A stretch of 64,000 nt of DNA, taken from NCBI RefSeq assembly GCF_001411555.2, contig NC_049909.1, positions 372,001-436,000 on the forward strand, given 5' to 3'. A model generated the notes under the pieces. It was not told where the DNA came from. It did no database searches and worked only from the letters and a program-made list of their open reading frames with translations. The position numbers and the translations under genes are program-made. Every line of letters begins with the position of its first letter. Position 1 is the first letter of the stretch. This DNA comes from Juglans regia (Eukaryota > Streptophyta > Magnoliopsida > Fagales > Juglandaceae). This document shows, piece after piece, positions 1-13,700 of the stretch.

Positions 1-416
1 CCACCCCCCGGGTCGAAGACAAGCACACTCGTTTCACCCAAACTGCTTGCCTCCTTATCTGATAGCGTGCTTAGATCACATGTTATTATCCTATTTATCC
101 CTATCACATCAGCAATTCTGGGTAATGCCCACTCAATAATTTCTCCATTAAGACGGAACCGCAATGCTCGATCTTCTGGGAGAAGAGAATTTAATTTCGG
201 TTATGGATTTTTCAGAACCGAGGGAAGAGGGATTTCTGTGGGAACAGCTATCGTGGGCACTGCTACAACCACCACCTCTACTGCCTCTTCTTCTCCATCC
301 TCCATCTGTGATGTGCAGTATTTTCTCAAAAATCTTTTCCATCAACGGCAACAAATTTGCTTGCTGTTTGTAAGTTTACTCCATCCATTAAATAATTGGT
401 GGCTCTAGATACCAAT
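1..416 (-). mobile_element. 5' internal region of the same LTR element (gag-like start, cut by window edge)
   Basis: Next to the primer-binding site at about 401-415, a minus-strand frame continues ATNYLMDGVNLQTASKFVAV and further, but it meets a stop near 148. A neighbouring frame then carries RLNGEIIEWALPRIADVIGI up to the window edge, so the region is either frameshifted or only partly coding. I do not recognise the protein; by position it should be gag. The plus-strand ORFs here look like shadows. Confidence 0.45.
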
Positions 417-815
417 TGTAATGAACCTAGATAGAGTAATAGAAAAATGGCTTTGTACATATGGATGACTGTAAATGGACTGTGAAAATAAGGAAGATGA
501 CGAGGGATGAAATTCACTGAAATTGTAGAGACTTGATTTTCGAGGAATCCAAAACCTCCCAAAACAGAACTACAATATTCTTCAGATTCCAGAATAATCT
601 CCCTTCCATCCCTTCCCTTCCTTTTATATGAAATTATAAAGCAAAATAACAAACTCTCTAACAGACTCCACTACTTCTACACAGCCAGACTACTTGACAC
701 GTGGGTAAGGCTACTCTCTTGCATACTACAATTATTAAACGCACACTTCACTAACACTAATACTAAACGGCACCGTGCAGATCTCCAGGAAGCCGTCCCA
801 GTTGGGTTCATAACA
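417..815 (-). mobile_element. LTR of an LTR retrotransposon (5' LTR, minus orientation)
   Basis: Read on the minus strand, this 399-bp block begins TGTTATGAACC and ends GGTTCATTACA. The two ends are near-perfect inverted copies (10 of 11) with the canonical TG..CA termini. Immediately inside is TTGGTATCTAGAGCC, a one-base variant of the initiator-Met tRNA primer-binding site. The right flank starts CAAAA, but the partner duplication lies beyond the window edge. The LTR starts about 460 bp downstream of the IRX10-like stop codon. Confidence 0.75.
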
Positions 816-1273
816 CAAAAGCATTCAGTTACAGCAAACCTCTGGACAGATACGGCTGAAACCAATGTGCAGCAAATCTAAACTCTTCAACACGGCCATT
901 TATCCCGAAACACAGATATCATAGCAGCCTCTGGACACCAGAATTTACCAAGATGCCAAACTTTTTTATGGCCAAAAACACTATTTTACAACAGAGAAAA
1001 TGAATAAGTCCTGATTTAGAAGTTACTTCCTGTACTTAAAGGTAGATGATAACCAAAAAAGAAGTCACTGGTTTCAAGAACTTAACCACAGGGCAAATTA
1101 CAACAAACGAGCATCAATAAAAGCGCAAGAAAAGAAAGTATAATGCATTTTAGCCAAGTAAAAAATTAGACTTAAACCCAAATGACCACCTCAATTAGAA
1201 CATGACGCTCTTAAAAGATCACGAGGGTGGGTTAAAAATTCCAGTTAGAGTTGAGAATGCAATGGCATAGCCG
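816..1273 (-). other. 3' UTR and flank of the IRX10-like gene
   Basis: This is the sequence between the TAG stop (1276-1274) and the LTR. I see no ORF or repeat in it. It is A-rich on the plus strand and presumably contains the transcript end, but I cannot place the polyadenylation site with confidence. Confidence 0.4.
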
Positions 1274-1787
1274 CTACCAAGGTTTCAGATCACCCACTGG
1301 ACCTGCAGTCCAGTTTAGGATTTTCTCACCCGACTTCAAGTAAATACTCTTGTCATGTGGCAACTTTCTTGCCAGTCCATTTAGAACTTGATGGAATGCA
1401 TCTCCTGGTTGAGCTGGTTGTGGAAACAACATTGCTTGCTTCATTGAAGGGTTGGCAAGCAATCTTTGCTTCCTCAGAATTAGATCTGACGGGATTGATG
1501 TGAGGATGGTATCTAAGTTAGGAACGTCCTTCTCAGCTACAAAGACCCCAATTTCTTCCCATGGGATGGCATCAGCAAAGGGTAGAACAATGTCATCTGC
1601 TATGATAACGGGGATGCAACCAAATATCACTGCTTCTACCAATCTCGGGCTCCAAGGAGCCCAGCCAAGGGGGCATAAACAAAAGACAGCTCGTTGCATG
1701 TCCTCATAATATGTTGTTGGGTGCTCTGTGGAAATGTCAAAAAGCGGATTGTCCTTGAAGTTCTCCCACACTGCTGCCCGTGCACCT
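1274..1787 (-). CDS. IRX10L: IRX10-like exon 4 (C-terminal half, stop TAG)
   Basis: The acceptor is TTTTACAG|A, completing the AGA codon of [16 protein letters not shown]. The exon holds the most conserved block of the family: [59 protein letters not shown] and the terminal GDLKPW. The stop codon occupies 1276-1274. Confidence 0.93.
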
Positions 1788-4700
1788 CTGTAAAATTTTA
1801 GAACAATGTTAGATTCAGTTATACTCACCCAAAAAAGTTAGATTTAGGTGTATGTGCATGCTTGAATGACTCGATCTATTTTATATTACGTATGGGGGGA
1901 GAAAACTTGGAACCTTTTCTGCTTCAGATTAAAAAAGTTCTTTTTTTCTTTAAAGAAAAAAAAAAACTCTATTTAGTCTCTTAAAATAGCTAAATAATAG
2001 AATTTTTGGACAAAGGGCTTTTCCCTTGCGCCATTGCAAAAAGAACAAAAACAAAAGGCAGCAGGCTAAGAAAGAAGCTTGAAGTTGCGCCTTATAATAT
2101 GGCAAACAAGCTTTTATCAACATCCTTTCATATTCCTAGTATTACCACAAAATCCTCTAATCTTTTAATTTAATTGGACGGATGCATTCAACCGTTCAAA
2201 AAGGATATGGAAAGAAAATTAAAACCATTGGATTTCTAAACATCCTCTTGTTAGCATGTAAGTTTGATAAAAAAATACCTTGCGTAATAACCACCTTCTG
2301 GGTCATTTCCCACATCATAAAACAATCCCCGGAAATACACAAATATAGACCTGGGAGTTCTCTCAGGAATCAGGTGGGCTTGCATTTTTTGTGGAGGAGC
2401 GTATGGTGGTATTGTAATCGAGCTCTCTTTTAAACAAACATGATTCTGCTGTCCAAAAGTCTGAACCAGTGTTGCACGTTGGAGCAAGGGAAGAATTCCT
2501 CTTTCAATTGCCTTCTCCTCCTTCAACAATTTACATGAACAGAGTTGTCAAATGAAAATTACAAATAATGACAAAATTAGCCTGCCAACATACAACTATT
2601 TCGACAATCCAAAATAACATTGAGACACATTCTGAATAGTTGAGCCCAATAGGCTTTTCGAGAATCCATACAATAGGGCAAATTGGTACAAAGATATCAT
2701 CCACTTTCAGCAGGCAAGACAAAGAGTTCTTACTTGATAATGGAAGCATGCTCCGAAGTCATGAGGTACTACAAAAAAGTGATCAGCACCTTCTGTCCGA
2801 TTCCAGTAAGGCCAGTTAGAAGAAATGAGCTGTATTGCACTCCTCATCATCCGAGGTGACTTAAAAGGCAAAGGGAGGCCATTTGGTGTCAGGTCACAAG
2901 TAGTGTATACAGGGGTGTAAAACCAATCAGCTTCTTCAGGATTAAGGGTTCGAACAGGGCTAGATAAGAGAAATCGATGCATGTAGATCTCAGCTGCAAA
3001 CATATGGGTTAGGCATCTTGGATCCTTTTGCAGAATCTTTTTGTTATATTTACTTGGAAGCTCATACACAAAAACTTTCAACCTTCCCACTGGATCATCT
3101 TCCAAGACATCACCGGCACTACCTACACTCCGTAAAAATCATACTTTTAAGTTCATAAATTGAACATTGCAGCAAGTGATATTAAATAATTTCCAAACAT
3201 TTTGATAGTTCACTATTTTAATGGGACAATCCCTACACTGCAAAGGAGGATAGAAAAACTAAACAATATAAATTATACAACATTTTTTTTCAAGACTAGG
3301 ATTAGCTAGCAAATTTATCAAATAGTTTATTGAATTAACCAAATAGCACTTCCTCTCCAAGAAGAACAGGATCCGGGGTAAAGTCATCAGTACAGAACCC
3401 ACTAGACACGTGTAATTTTACCAATAAAACAAAAAGATTGTATTACACAAGTACATAAAACTAGATATGAATGACCCATTTGAACATCTTAAGATTTTAA
3501 TCAAGTAATTATGCATGTAAAATAGATACTAATAACAAATATGTTTCCCATGTCCCCCTAATTTCTGAGACAAGAATCCATTTCTCCAATCAACTTTATC
3601 TCACATCATATCTTCAACCAAATAGTAGGTCACAACATCAACCAACATACCTTGGCCTTTTGCTGCGCTTTCTGTAAACTTGCTCAATTATATATATGCT
3701 TCCTAGTAGAGACATCTTAAACTATACACATTCTTCTTAGTATAGTCTAATGATGCCTAACTCATTAACAGAATGACCCATGTTGACATCAAGTTTGCTG
3801 TCTCCCATCTCTCACCATGACTCTGAGAAGGGCACTATTCATGGCATAGTGGTGCTAGATATTGAGACAATTGTCAGTATTATGCAACGCAGGATTCGTT
3901 GTGCAACACGTTTTATAACCTATAACACCCCAAGGGAAGGCCTAAGCCACCTCTAGGTCATACTCAACAATACAATTGGAGCCCCATTTGAATCATTATA
4001 AAGAATAAGAAGTTTTCTCCCTCTAAAGCAATGTAAGATCCAATACGCCACCTAAACTCATCCTTCAGTATAGGGTATTACAATCTCCCCCCTCAAGTTC
4101 CTGTAGTCTTTTCGAGCCATTCTATCATATGTGGCACACAAATTTTACACTTATGGTTGAGAGAAGCTCGAATACCATTCATAACTCCCCAAGAGAAAGC
4201 CCAAGAAATATTTGGGCCTATACTCCGAAAGGATTAGTCAATGGTACAATTGGGACCTAATTGGAATCATTAAAGAGTATGAACTTCTCCCTCTTAATCA
4301 ATGTGGGATCCCATACGCCATCTATATTCATTTGTCAATATGGGGTATCACATTGCTTGGGAGGAAGAATTTCTTAATCTTTCTAACACCCCAATGGAAG
4401 GCCCAAACCACATCTAATCCATACTCCAAAAGGACTAGTCAATAGTACAATTGGAGCTCTATTAGAATTATTATAAAGAGCAAGAATTTATCCATCTCAA
4501 GCAATGTGGGATCCAATACATCATCTACACTCGTCATTCAGTATAGGGTATCATAATCTCCCACCTTAAATTCCAAACATTCTCATCGGGGCCATTCCAT
4601 CATAGGCATTACGGCTCATGTCCCACATTTTAGTTGGGATAGGCTCCGATACCAATTGTAACTCACCAAGGGAAGGGCAAAGCCACTTACTGGCCTATAC

Positions 4701-7700
4701 TCCAAAAGAACTAGTTAACAATTCAATTGAATCCCTATTGAAATCATTATAAAGAACAATAATTTCTCCCTCCCAAGTAACATGGGATCCAATACATCAT
4801 CTACACCCATCACTCAGTATGGGGTATCACAATCCTCCCCCTTAAATTCCAAACGTCCTTATCAGGCAATTCCAACATAGGTGTCACGGCTCCCACGTTT
4901 TTGGTTGGGATAGGCTCTGATACCATTTTTAATAACCCAAGGGAAGGTACAAGCCACACTTGGGCTTATACTCCAAAAGGACTAGTCAATGGAACAATTA
5001 GAGCCCCATTGGAATCATTATAAAGAGCAAGAACTTCTCTGCCCCAAGCAATGTGCCACTTACACTTGTTACTTAGTATGGAGCATCACATTACCCTAAC
5101 TGGATCTACCATTGGTACTAGAGCTATGTCCATTAGCAAAGAGAGGATTGAAAAAATGGAGACCAATATTGAGCAAGTACAAGATGAGATTGTGAATGAG
5201 GTACATTGTGGTGTCACTCCTACACAAATGAGAGTGGTTTAATGAAATTTTGTGTTTAGAAAAAAAAACAATTGCAGACAGCATGCATGTTCAACCGGCA
5301 GACAGTTCATGAGACAATCAGAACTTCGGGAATGCATGATGAGAGGCTGTCCAGGAAGAAATACCCTACACTAGAAGTGCTGAAGTAAAAAATAAACATC
5401 CAAGGGGATTTGTCCATTCTTCCAGCAACACAAAAATCGTCCTGAACTCCAGTAAACAAACATCCAAGGGGATTTCATGCCATGAAATGTAGTGACGGTG
5501 CCCAAGAGGATTAATTTTTAGTTGCAACCATGGTTTACGTCCAAACAAAAGTGCAAAGCCCCACAAATGTTTTCAATTGAGGGAGACTGTTAAAAGTTGA
5601 TGCGATTTTTCTTGAATATTCTAGAAATAGTCATGATCATTGTACAGTAACCAAAGTCCATTGAACCTTGAACCATGAACCATGCATGTATCTAGTTTAT
5701 TTATTGTACCTAGGAAGTTGTAAAGGCTAGTTCTAGAATGTATCTACTTCTCCTATATATACCCACTGTAGGGTTCTTTGTATGGCAAATCAAAAAATAA
5801 AAAAAAAACAAATAAAAATCAATCTTTTCTACAAGCTTTGTATGAACTTAAACATAGAAGTCTTCCTAATTCCTCTAGCCTTTTTTCACAACTTACCCAT
5901 TCAATTAAATATCAGCTTTCAATTCCCAACGGTGGTATCAGAGCTCAAGTCCAATCAATTTTGGGTGAAGGGCACCATGGCTTCCAATTCTTCTCAACCA
6001 TACGTTCCTATTTTTGGTGGTGAAAATTACGACTATTGGAGCATCAAAATGATAACATTTTTTCAATCTCAAGATTTATTGGGGGTGATTGAAGGAGTTG
6101 CAAATTCTACTAAAGGAAGTCCTCTCTCTACAAGTCAAACATCGAAACAAAAGGAGCTGAAACAAAAAGATGCCACAGCTCTTTTTGTTCTCCAACAAGC
6201 ACTAACTGATACAATCGTTCCAAGAATTATGAGAAGCTAAATCATCAAAGCAGGCTTGGAACAAGTTGCAGGAGGAGTTCAAAGGTAACATCAAAGTACA
6301 AACTATCAAACTCCAAACTCTGAGAAGAGAACTGGAGAATCTTAGAATAAAAGATTCTGAGATTGCTAAAGATTATTGTTCAAGGATGATGGAGATTGTA
6401 AATCCGATGAGAGCTTAAGGAGAAGAAATCTCTTATCAAAGACTGGTACAAAAGATATTAATCAGCGTGATGGAAAAATATGATCCTGTTGTGGCTGCAA
6501 TTGAAGAGTCTAACGACTTATCACCTACGTCAATCACAGAACTTATGGGCTCTCTACAAGAACATGAGCAACAATTGAATAGGAATTCTGAAGCCTCACT
6601 AGAGAATGCCTTTCAATCTAAGCTCAACGTAAAAGCTCAGAAATTAGGAGAAGCGGGAAGAAAATCTCAAAAGAATTCCAAAGGAGGATCAAATTCTCAA
6701 GGGGAAGAAAATGTGAAAAGGAAGGAAAAGAAAAGAGATCACCCAGCTTGTGGCATATGCAAGAAAACAGGCCATCTTGAAAAAGATTTTTGGCATCGTG
6801 GAAAGCCTCATTGTAGAAATTGTAATAAATTTGGGCGTCCTGAACAAGTTTGCTGCTTCAAAGATACTCATCAAGCAAATTTTTCTAAAGAAGACAACAA
6901 GGAGTACCTGTTCTATGCATGCCAAGTTGATCCTGAGGAGAAACATGAAAAGTGGCATTTAGACAGTGAGGCAGCAACCATATGATGCCTGGCGAAAGTA
7001 TCTTTAGCAATATAGATGAATCTGTCAAGGCAAAATTCAAGATGGGAAATGGTGCTTTTGTGGATGCAACAGGAAAAGGCACAACAGCAATATAGATACT
7101 CTGCCTTCATCACCCAAATCCTTTCCCCCTTCATCTTTGAGCAAGCTGAGTTTTCACCGTTATCATCACCTCCAAGAAAGGTAAGGGAACCACATGAGTT
7201 GTATGAAACATGCAACTATTCAGTTTTGGAACCAAGCAACTTTGAAGTTGCATCAAAACACAAAGTATGGGTGAAAACCATGGAGGAGATAAAAATGATT
7301 GAGGAAAACAACACATAGGAGTTGGTAAATCGTCCTTGTGATGAATAGATCATTGGAGTTAAGTGGATTTTTAAAACAAAACTTAACTATGATGGCTCAA
7401 TACAAAAGTATAAAGCGAGACTTATGGCCAAAGGCCACACACAGCAACATGGGATTGACTATAATGAGACTTTTGCCCCAGTTGCTCGAATGGATATTAT
7501 AAGAGCTCTTGTTGCTCTTTCAACACAAAAGCAATGGAAACTACATCAACTTGATGTGAAGTCGGCTTTTGTTAATGGAGTACTAAAAGAAGAAATTTAT
7601 GCAGAGTAACCACAAGAATTCACAATAACTTTTTTTTTTTTTTTTAAATCTCAGGGAACCTCTCCAAGGCAGGGCCCTTCGGACCCACCCCTGCAGAGTA

Positions 7701-10700
7701 AACCCCAGTCCCGTGCACCGCACGCTCGGAAGTTTCCCTACACGGACTGGTTAAATCGCTGACTTTTCAACAGGGGATGTGGCCCCAAAGGATTGTTTAC
7801 ACCTATGAGGTGTTGAACCTTTGACCTTGAAGGGAGTGATGCATAATTAAGTAGCTTAAGTGAGTGATTTATCTCATCAAAAGAGTTGAGAACTTAATTA
7901 TGCATCAAATTCTAGTATTGGATGCCAAATTAATTAATGCCAATATTTTGCACACAAAAGTTCCATATTTGCCCTTCAAATGATAAACACTTATATTATG
8001 CTTATAGGCTGCAGGGCATGTTTGGAAAGAAAAAAAAAAAGTCATGCGGCATGGAGAGACTTGTTTCATTTCCTCACCCTTCAGCCGACATTTCCTTGGG
8101 GAATAAAGGAGCAAGGCATTCTTGGAAGGAGGAAAAGCCACAACAGCTAAGTCAGAGGCTATGGAGGAGATGTGGGACGTGAACCCAGTGGGAGGAAGTC
8201 AATTATGGGGTTAGTGGATGCCAAGGGACTTGGGTGACATAAGAAGTAAAGCACGGGCCAAGAGATACACAGAAAATTGGGGCTAAAAGCAAAAAAAGTG
8301 GTCCTTGGGCATGTACACGATTTGCGGTAAAGTTTTTGGGAAGAGGCGTGGTTTTGAGAAGAGTAAAAGGGCGCCAGAGAGCTTTTGGGGGGTAGTTCTT
8401 CCGGACTTTTGAGGTTTTTTTGGCTCAGTTCTCAGAGAAGAACAGGGGTTTTCTTTCTTTACAATTATGTTTGAATAGCAATGCTGATTTTCTTAGTATT
8501 TTCGTTTGTTTTTACATCGAGTATGGAAGGCTAGTTTAATAGCCTAAGCCAATGAAATAACTTGAACTAGTTGTGGTTTCTTGTAATGGAAATTGTCTCC
8601 GCTCTTATTCATTCTCATTTACTGTTTTGTTCATGGATTTATCTCAAAAATGACTTGAATCTCTAGCTCAAGATCTGTTGCTGACAAAAGACACATCAAA
8701 TGCTTGAAAGAATGAAAGGATTCAATGCTAACTCGAATTTCTATTTACATTTATGAATTTAAAAAAAAAATATATGTTAAAGAACTTTGCAAATGAACTT
8801 CCAAAGTCAAATCCCAATTATAAATACCTTGGTTGGATTAATAATCGAGAAAAATAAAAGAGATTGAGATTGCAAGACTCACAACCAACTAAAGCTATAC
8901 TTGAAGCTTAGGTGTTTGTTTCTTTGATCAAATCATAATTTTCTATTACAAAATTTGTTTCCTTTCTTTTGCTGCAAAATTTCAGTTTTCATTTTACATT
9001 TCACATTAGCAAACACCATCTTAGAATGACACCTCTCATCTACAAATCACAAACACCTTTCTAGCTTTGTACACAATCCATTTTACATTTTCTTTTCAAA
9101 AGTATTAAAAAACACAAAAACAATGTTCATGAAAATTCTCATTTGTTCATATACCAGAACTTTATCGCACCAACACTTGACATAAACCCTTTGTCCCTAT
9201 GGAATACGATCCTGAATTCATCCTTGTACAACTTGACACTTCTACACTTGGAAGAACACATTTGGAACAACGTCACACCAAGACCAAGGTCTTCACCACT
9301 TGGGCCAACCCCTTGGGGTTACAACAACTAATGAAGAAGGAAAAGTTTTTCGATTGAAGAGAGCTTTGTATGGGCTTGAGCAAGCACCTCGAGCCTGGTA
9401 CAGTAGAATTGATAAATATTTTATTGACCATAGTTTCAAGAGAAGTAAAAGTGAGCCAGCGCTCCACATAAAGAACCGAGATAACATGGATCTTCTTGTT
9501 GCTTCTATTTACGTTGATGATCTACTTTTCACCAGAAATAATCTATCAATGAGTGAAGAATTCAAGAAAGACATGATGAAGACTTTTGAAATGAATGATT
9601 TGGGATTGATGCACTACTTTCTTGGTATGGAGATAAGTCAAGATAAAGAATGAATCTTCATATCACAAAGAAAGTACGTGGAGAATTTATTGAAGAAATT
9701 CCAAATGTATGGTTGTAAACAAGTTGCTACTCCATTGGTACCTAATGAGAAATTAAAGAAAGATGGGTCAGAAAAAGCAGATGCTTCTCTCTATAGGAGC
9801 GTAATTGGGAGTTAGTATATGTTACTGCTACATGCTTATTATCCAAATTCATGCAAAGTCCAAGCCATTTGCAAGAAACAATGGATTATGGAATATTGTA
9901 CAAGTCCACTACAAATACAAAGGTAATTGGATTCAGTGATAGTGATTGGGCTGGATAAGTGGATGACATGAAGAGCACCCCTGGATATGCATTCAAGCTT
10001 GGTTTTGGAATTTTTTTGTGGGTGTAAAAAAAACAAGATACTATTGCGTAGTCATCTGCAGAAGCTGAATACATTGCAGCGTCCGGAGCAGCACGCCAAG
10101 CAATATGGCTTAAAAGAATATTTGAAGACATTGGAGAACCACAAGAGGATCCTACAGGGATCTATTGTGACAACAAATCAGCAAAGGATATGACAAAGAA
10201 TCCGGTTTATCATCGTCGAACAAAACACATTGCCATCAAGTATCACTTTCTCAGAGAAGTAGAAGCAAATGGAGAGATCAATACGAAATATTGCAGAAGT
10301 GAAGAACAACTTGCAAACATATTCACAAAGGCATTACCAAGAGAAGTTTCATTTATTGCAAAGAATGCTTGGAGTTTCAAAATGCATTAAGGAGTGTTAA
10401 AAGTTAATGCATTTTTTTTTAATATTCTAGAAATAGTCATGTTAATTGTACAGTAGCCAAAGTCCATTGAACCTTGAACCATGAATGTATCTAGTTTATT
10501 TATTGTATCTAGGCGGTTGTAAAGGCTAGTTCTAGAACGTGTCTACTTCTATATATACCCACGTAGGGTACTTTGTATGGCAATCCAAAAATAAAAAATA
10601 AACCAAATAAATATCAGTCTTTTGTACAAGCTTTGGAAGAACTCAAACATAGAAGTCTTCCTAATTCCTCTAGACGTTTTTCACAACTTACCCATTCAGT

Positions 10701-13700
10701 TAAATATCAACTTTCAATTCCCAACAGAGACACATATGATGATAGAAGTTGAAGAAGATAAATTAAAAGTGGAGGCTTTCACCATGACCCAAGCCCATGA
10801 AAAAGGGACATTCCTGAGGATATTCATATGATTGCCTTTCGCTCTCATAGTGATCTACATGAGAGTGATGTCTTTAGGGCTATGCCTTTATGTTCATTTA
10901 TGCAAATTATATGACATTTAACATATGGTAAACCATGGGAATATCATCTTGATCAGATCTAGATTGTCAGATCTAGACTGTATTTGGGATTTGGCGTGCA
11001 CATCAGTTCTTTTATTAAGAAATCAAGGTACACATTTGGGGGTGAAGGAGTGGACTATCTCAGGCATGTGATCTCAACCAGGGGTATGCTAATTGATTAA
11101 ACTCAAATTGATGCCATGCGGAGATGACCATCACTCAAGATGATAACTTAAAGCAATTTTACTAAATAACATAGAGGGGAGAGAGAGCAAAAATGTTTAA
11201 AGTCCAGAAAGCTAGAGAACTAGAAGCCATGGTGAGCAGCCATCCAAACATAAGGGTGCTGAAAACAATAGCTTTTAATTCTGTCACTTTCCCCTCTTGG
11301 CATTCAAAAGTTCCAGCATTGCATTTTAGCCAAATACACCATACTAAATATAGGGGATCATCTTCCAAACTTCCCAATTTGTATGACCAACATAAGGATT
11401 CCACCATGCTTTCCCCATTCTGCTCAAACAAAGGGCACTAATTCATTACTACAATATACCTCTTTCATAGATTATTTGTTGTTAAGATCCTATGTAAAGC
11501 TGTTAGTCAAATGAAAAAAGCGACCTGTGATTGAGATTTTTAGCCTGCTCCGTGTATCCTTCCATGTTTTTACCTGTGCCCTAATCATTTCCCATCTAAC
11601 ATATCTGATCATCGCCACCTCATCTCAACTTCAAGGAATACAGCTTGATGAAAAATGATAACAAATTTCCATTTCTTAATCTTGGGCTTCTCCAATAGAA
11701 GTTACATTCCAATCAAGAAATGCTATCTTAATTCTGCACATGTGCAGCAACCAAAAGCCTCCTAACATTGGGATAATATAAACAACTCCGGGAAGATGGT
11801 CTTCAATGGCCCATCTATTGTAACAAAATCTGGTTTTAGATTCAGTGTCCACCCCATATCTAATAAACCTAGGGAAGTTCCCCCACCCTCTGTCATTTTT
11901 CCATACCCAACCCCCAAAAGACAACTAACCTCATCAGAACACCACCTTCCCACATGCTACCATATTTGGCTTCCACACCACCAATCATCACAAAGCCTCC
12001 ATCTCCATGGCATAACTCAAAATCCATTACACCAAACAAATCTTTGTCGAATAAAATAATTTTACAAGTAAAATAACATTTTATTGAAAGTAAATATGCA
12101 TAGCCCAAGTACACATGAGGTATACAAATAGCAACACCTAGTTACAAAAATCAGGAGTTAGAGAGTGATACAAGAAACTCACTAAAGCAAGCACCATTAA
12201 AAACACAAAATGAAGCCCAAAGAAAATAAAGTATGGAAAAAGAAGCTTCTAAGCTCATTCGGAGAACGCTCCTTATCTTCAAAACTCCTACAATACCTTT
12301 CAAGCCATAGGCACCAAATAATACATAGAGGAATCATTTTCCAAACATCCACATCTAGTGAGTTGGCCTTACACCTTTGCCAACAAACAAACCAATCAGC
12401 CACCCTCTTGGGCATCACCCAAGCAATACCCATTCTATTTAAGATCTCCCCCCATAACATCCTTGCCACCTCCTCACAATGAAGTAAAAGATGATCCATC
12501 GACTCCCCACTCCTCTTACACATATAACACCAATCAATTAGAACAAAACCCCTCTTTCCCAAGTTATCCATAGTCAAAGTTTTCCATTTTACTTTGTGCT
12601 AGTATTGGTACTTCATTAAAAATTCTCTCTCCATACAACGTCCCTCATACAATTCTTTGCTTCGTCTCAATGGCGTTTGCGGGAGTTTGATCGTGGGATT
12701 TAGTTCAGCAGGGGAGGATTCTTGGTGCTTTTGAAGGATATTAATTCTAGTATGAGATGTTTATCAATATTGAATCAAAACTGTTCGAGGTGTCTAGGGA
12801 TGGGAGGTACGTGATTCTTACAGAGAAGGGATGGAAAGTGATAAAAAAGATGAACTTGGGTCTGGGAACAGTACATTGGTTTTATAATGCATTGGAGGTG
12901 TGCTTGAAGAGGGAGGGTAAGGGTTTTTACTCTGTATATAAGGATGGGGACAAGGGCTATATTGCGCAATGGTGTTTCAACTCGCGGGGAGAATACATGG
13001 CGCTGGTGGAGTATTGTGGAGGGGGTCGTCGGAACTTCGTCTTCATACCAGGGGATAAGGATAGAGTGGGATGGAGAAAACTAGTGATGGCGTTGAAGGA
13101 AGCTGGAAGTGGTGGTGGTTCAGGGCGACAATTACCGCCAATCACGATTGTGCAGAATTCAAATTTGCGCTCATACAGTGATGTTTTGCGGGGGGAGCAG
13201 AGAAGTGGAGAGGTCTCGAGACGTGAACTGTGCAGAGAAAGTGGGTTTGGTGAAGAAAGGTCCTGTCACTTCTGCGGGTAATGACCTGTTGCGGGATGGA
13301 GATGGCAGAGTTGTTGTTGCGCTGAAAGAAGAAAGCGTGATGAAGGCGTTAAGTGAAATGGAGGAGCAGTTGGGAGAGTTAACAATTAAAGTGGGATGGC
13401 TAAAACGGTGTGTTGAATTAAAAGGTATAATGGGACTGGGCCTGGGTCATGGACGGTATATTGAAGATCAATGGGCCAGGGAAAACATTGGTAAGGGGAA
13501 GGGCAAAATAATAGGCCGTGAAATTGGATTTCAGCCCAATAAGACCCAAAAACAATCTGGCCATTTTTGGAGGCAGACATGTAATCGGGCCCGAGAGGAG
13601 GTTGCGGGCCCATCGGGGGGTGGAGCTGAGCCGCCGCTTTCGGTGCTGCCACAGACAACCTTGCCGAAGGTGGTAGTCCCTACGGCGGAGGTAGTGGTGC

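Larger units (their letters stand above)
5588..10726 (+). mobile_element. Ty1/copia retrotransposon, both LTRs and 5-bp TSD, defective
   Basis: The 5' LTR is 5588-5931 and the 3' LTR 10395-10726. Both start TGTTAAAAGTT and end TTTCAATTCCCAAC(A/G). The flanking duplication GAGAC is at 5583-5587 and 10727-10731. The primer site TGGTATCAGAGC directly follows the 5' LTR. Order is gag, zinc knuckles, protease, RT, RNase H, i.e. copia, but nearly all of the integrase between protease and RT is gone (junction near 7085). A SINE interrupts RT, and several stops break all frames. It lies in intron 1, antisense to the IRX10-like gene. Confidence 0.9.

Noticed and set aside
3921..5090. Cassandra TRIM identity for the tandem array
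   Set aside because: The layout is similar, but I could not find the 5S-rRNA-like promoter segment that defines Cassandra, and the LTRs are shorter.
7905..8182. Short ORFs on both strands in the unknown insertion
   Set aside because: No family resemblance, short, and overlapping on both strands.
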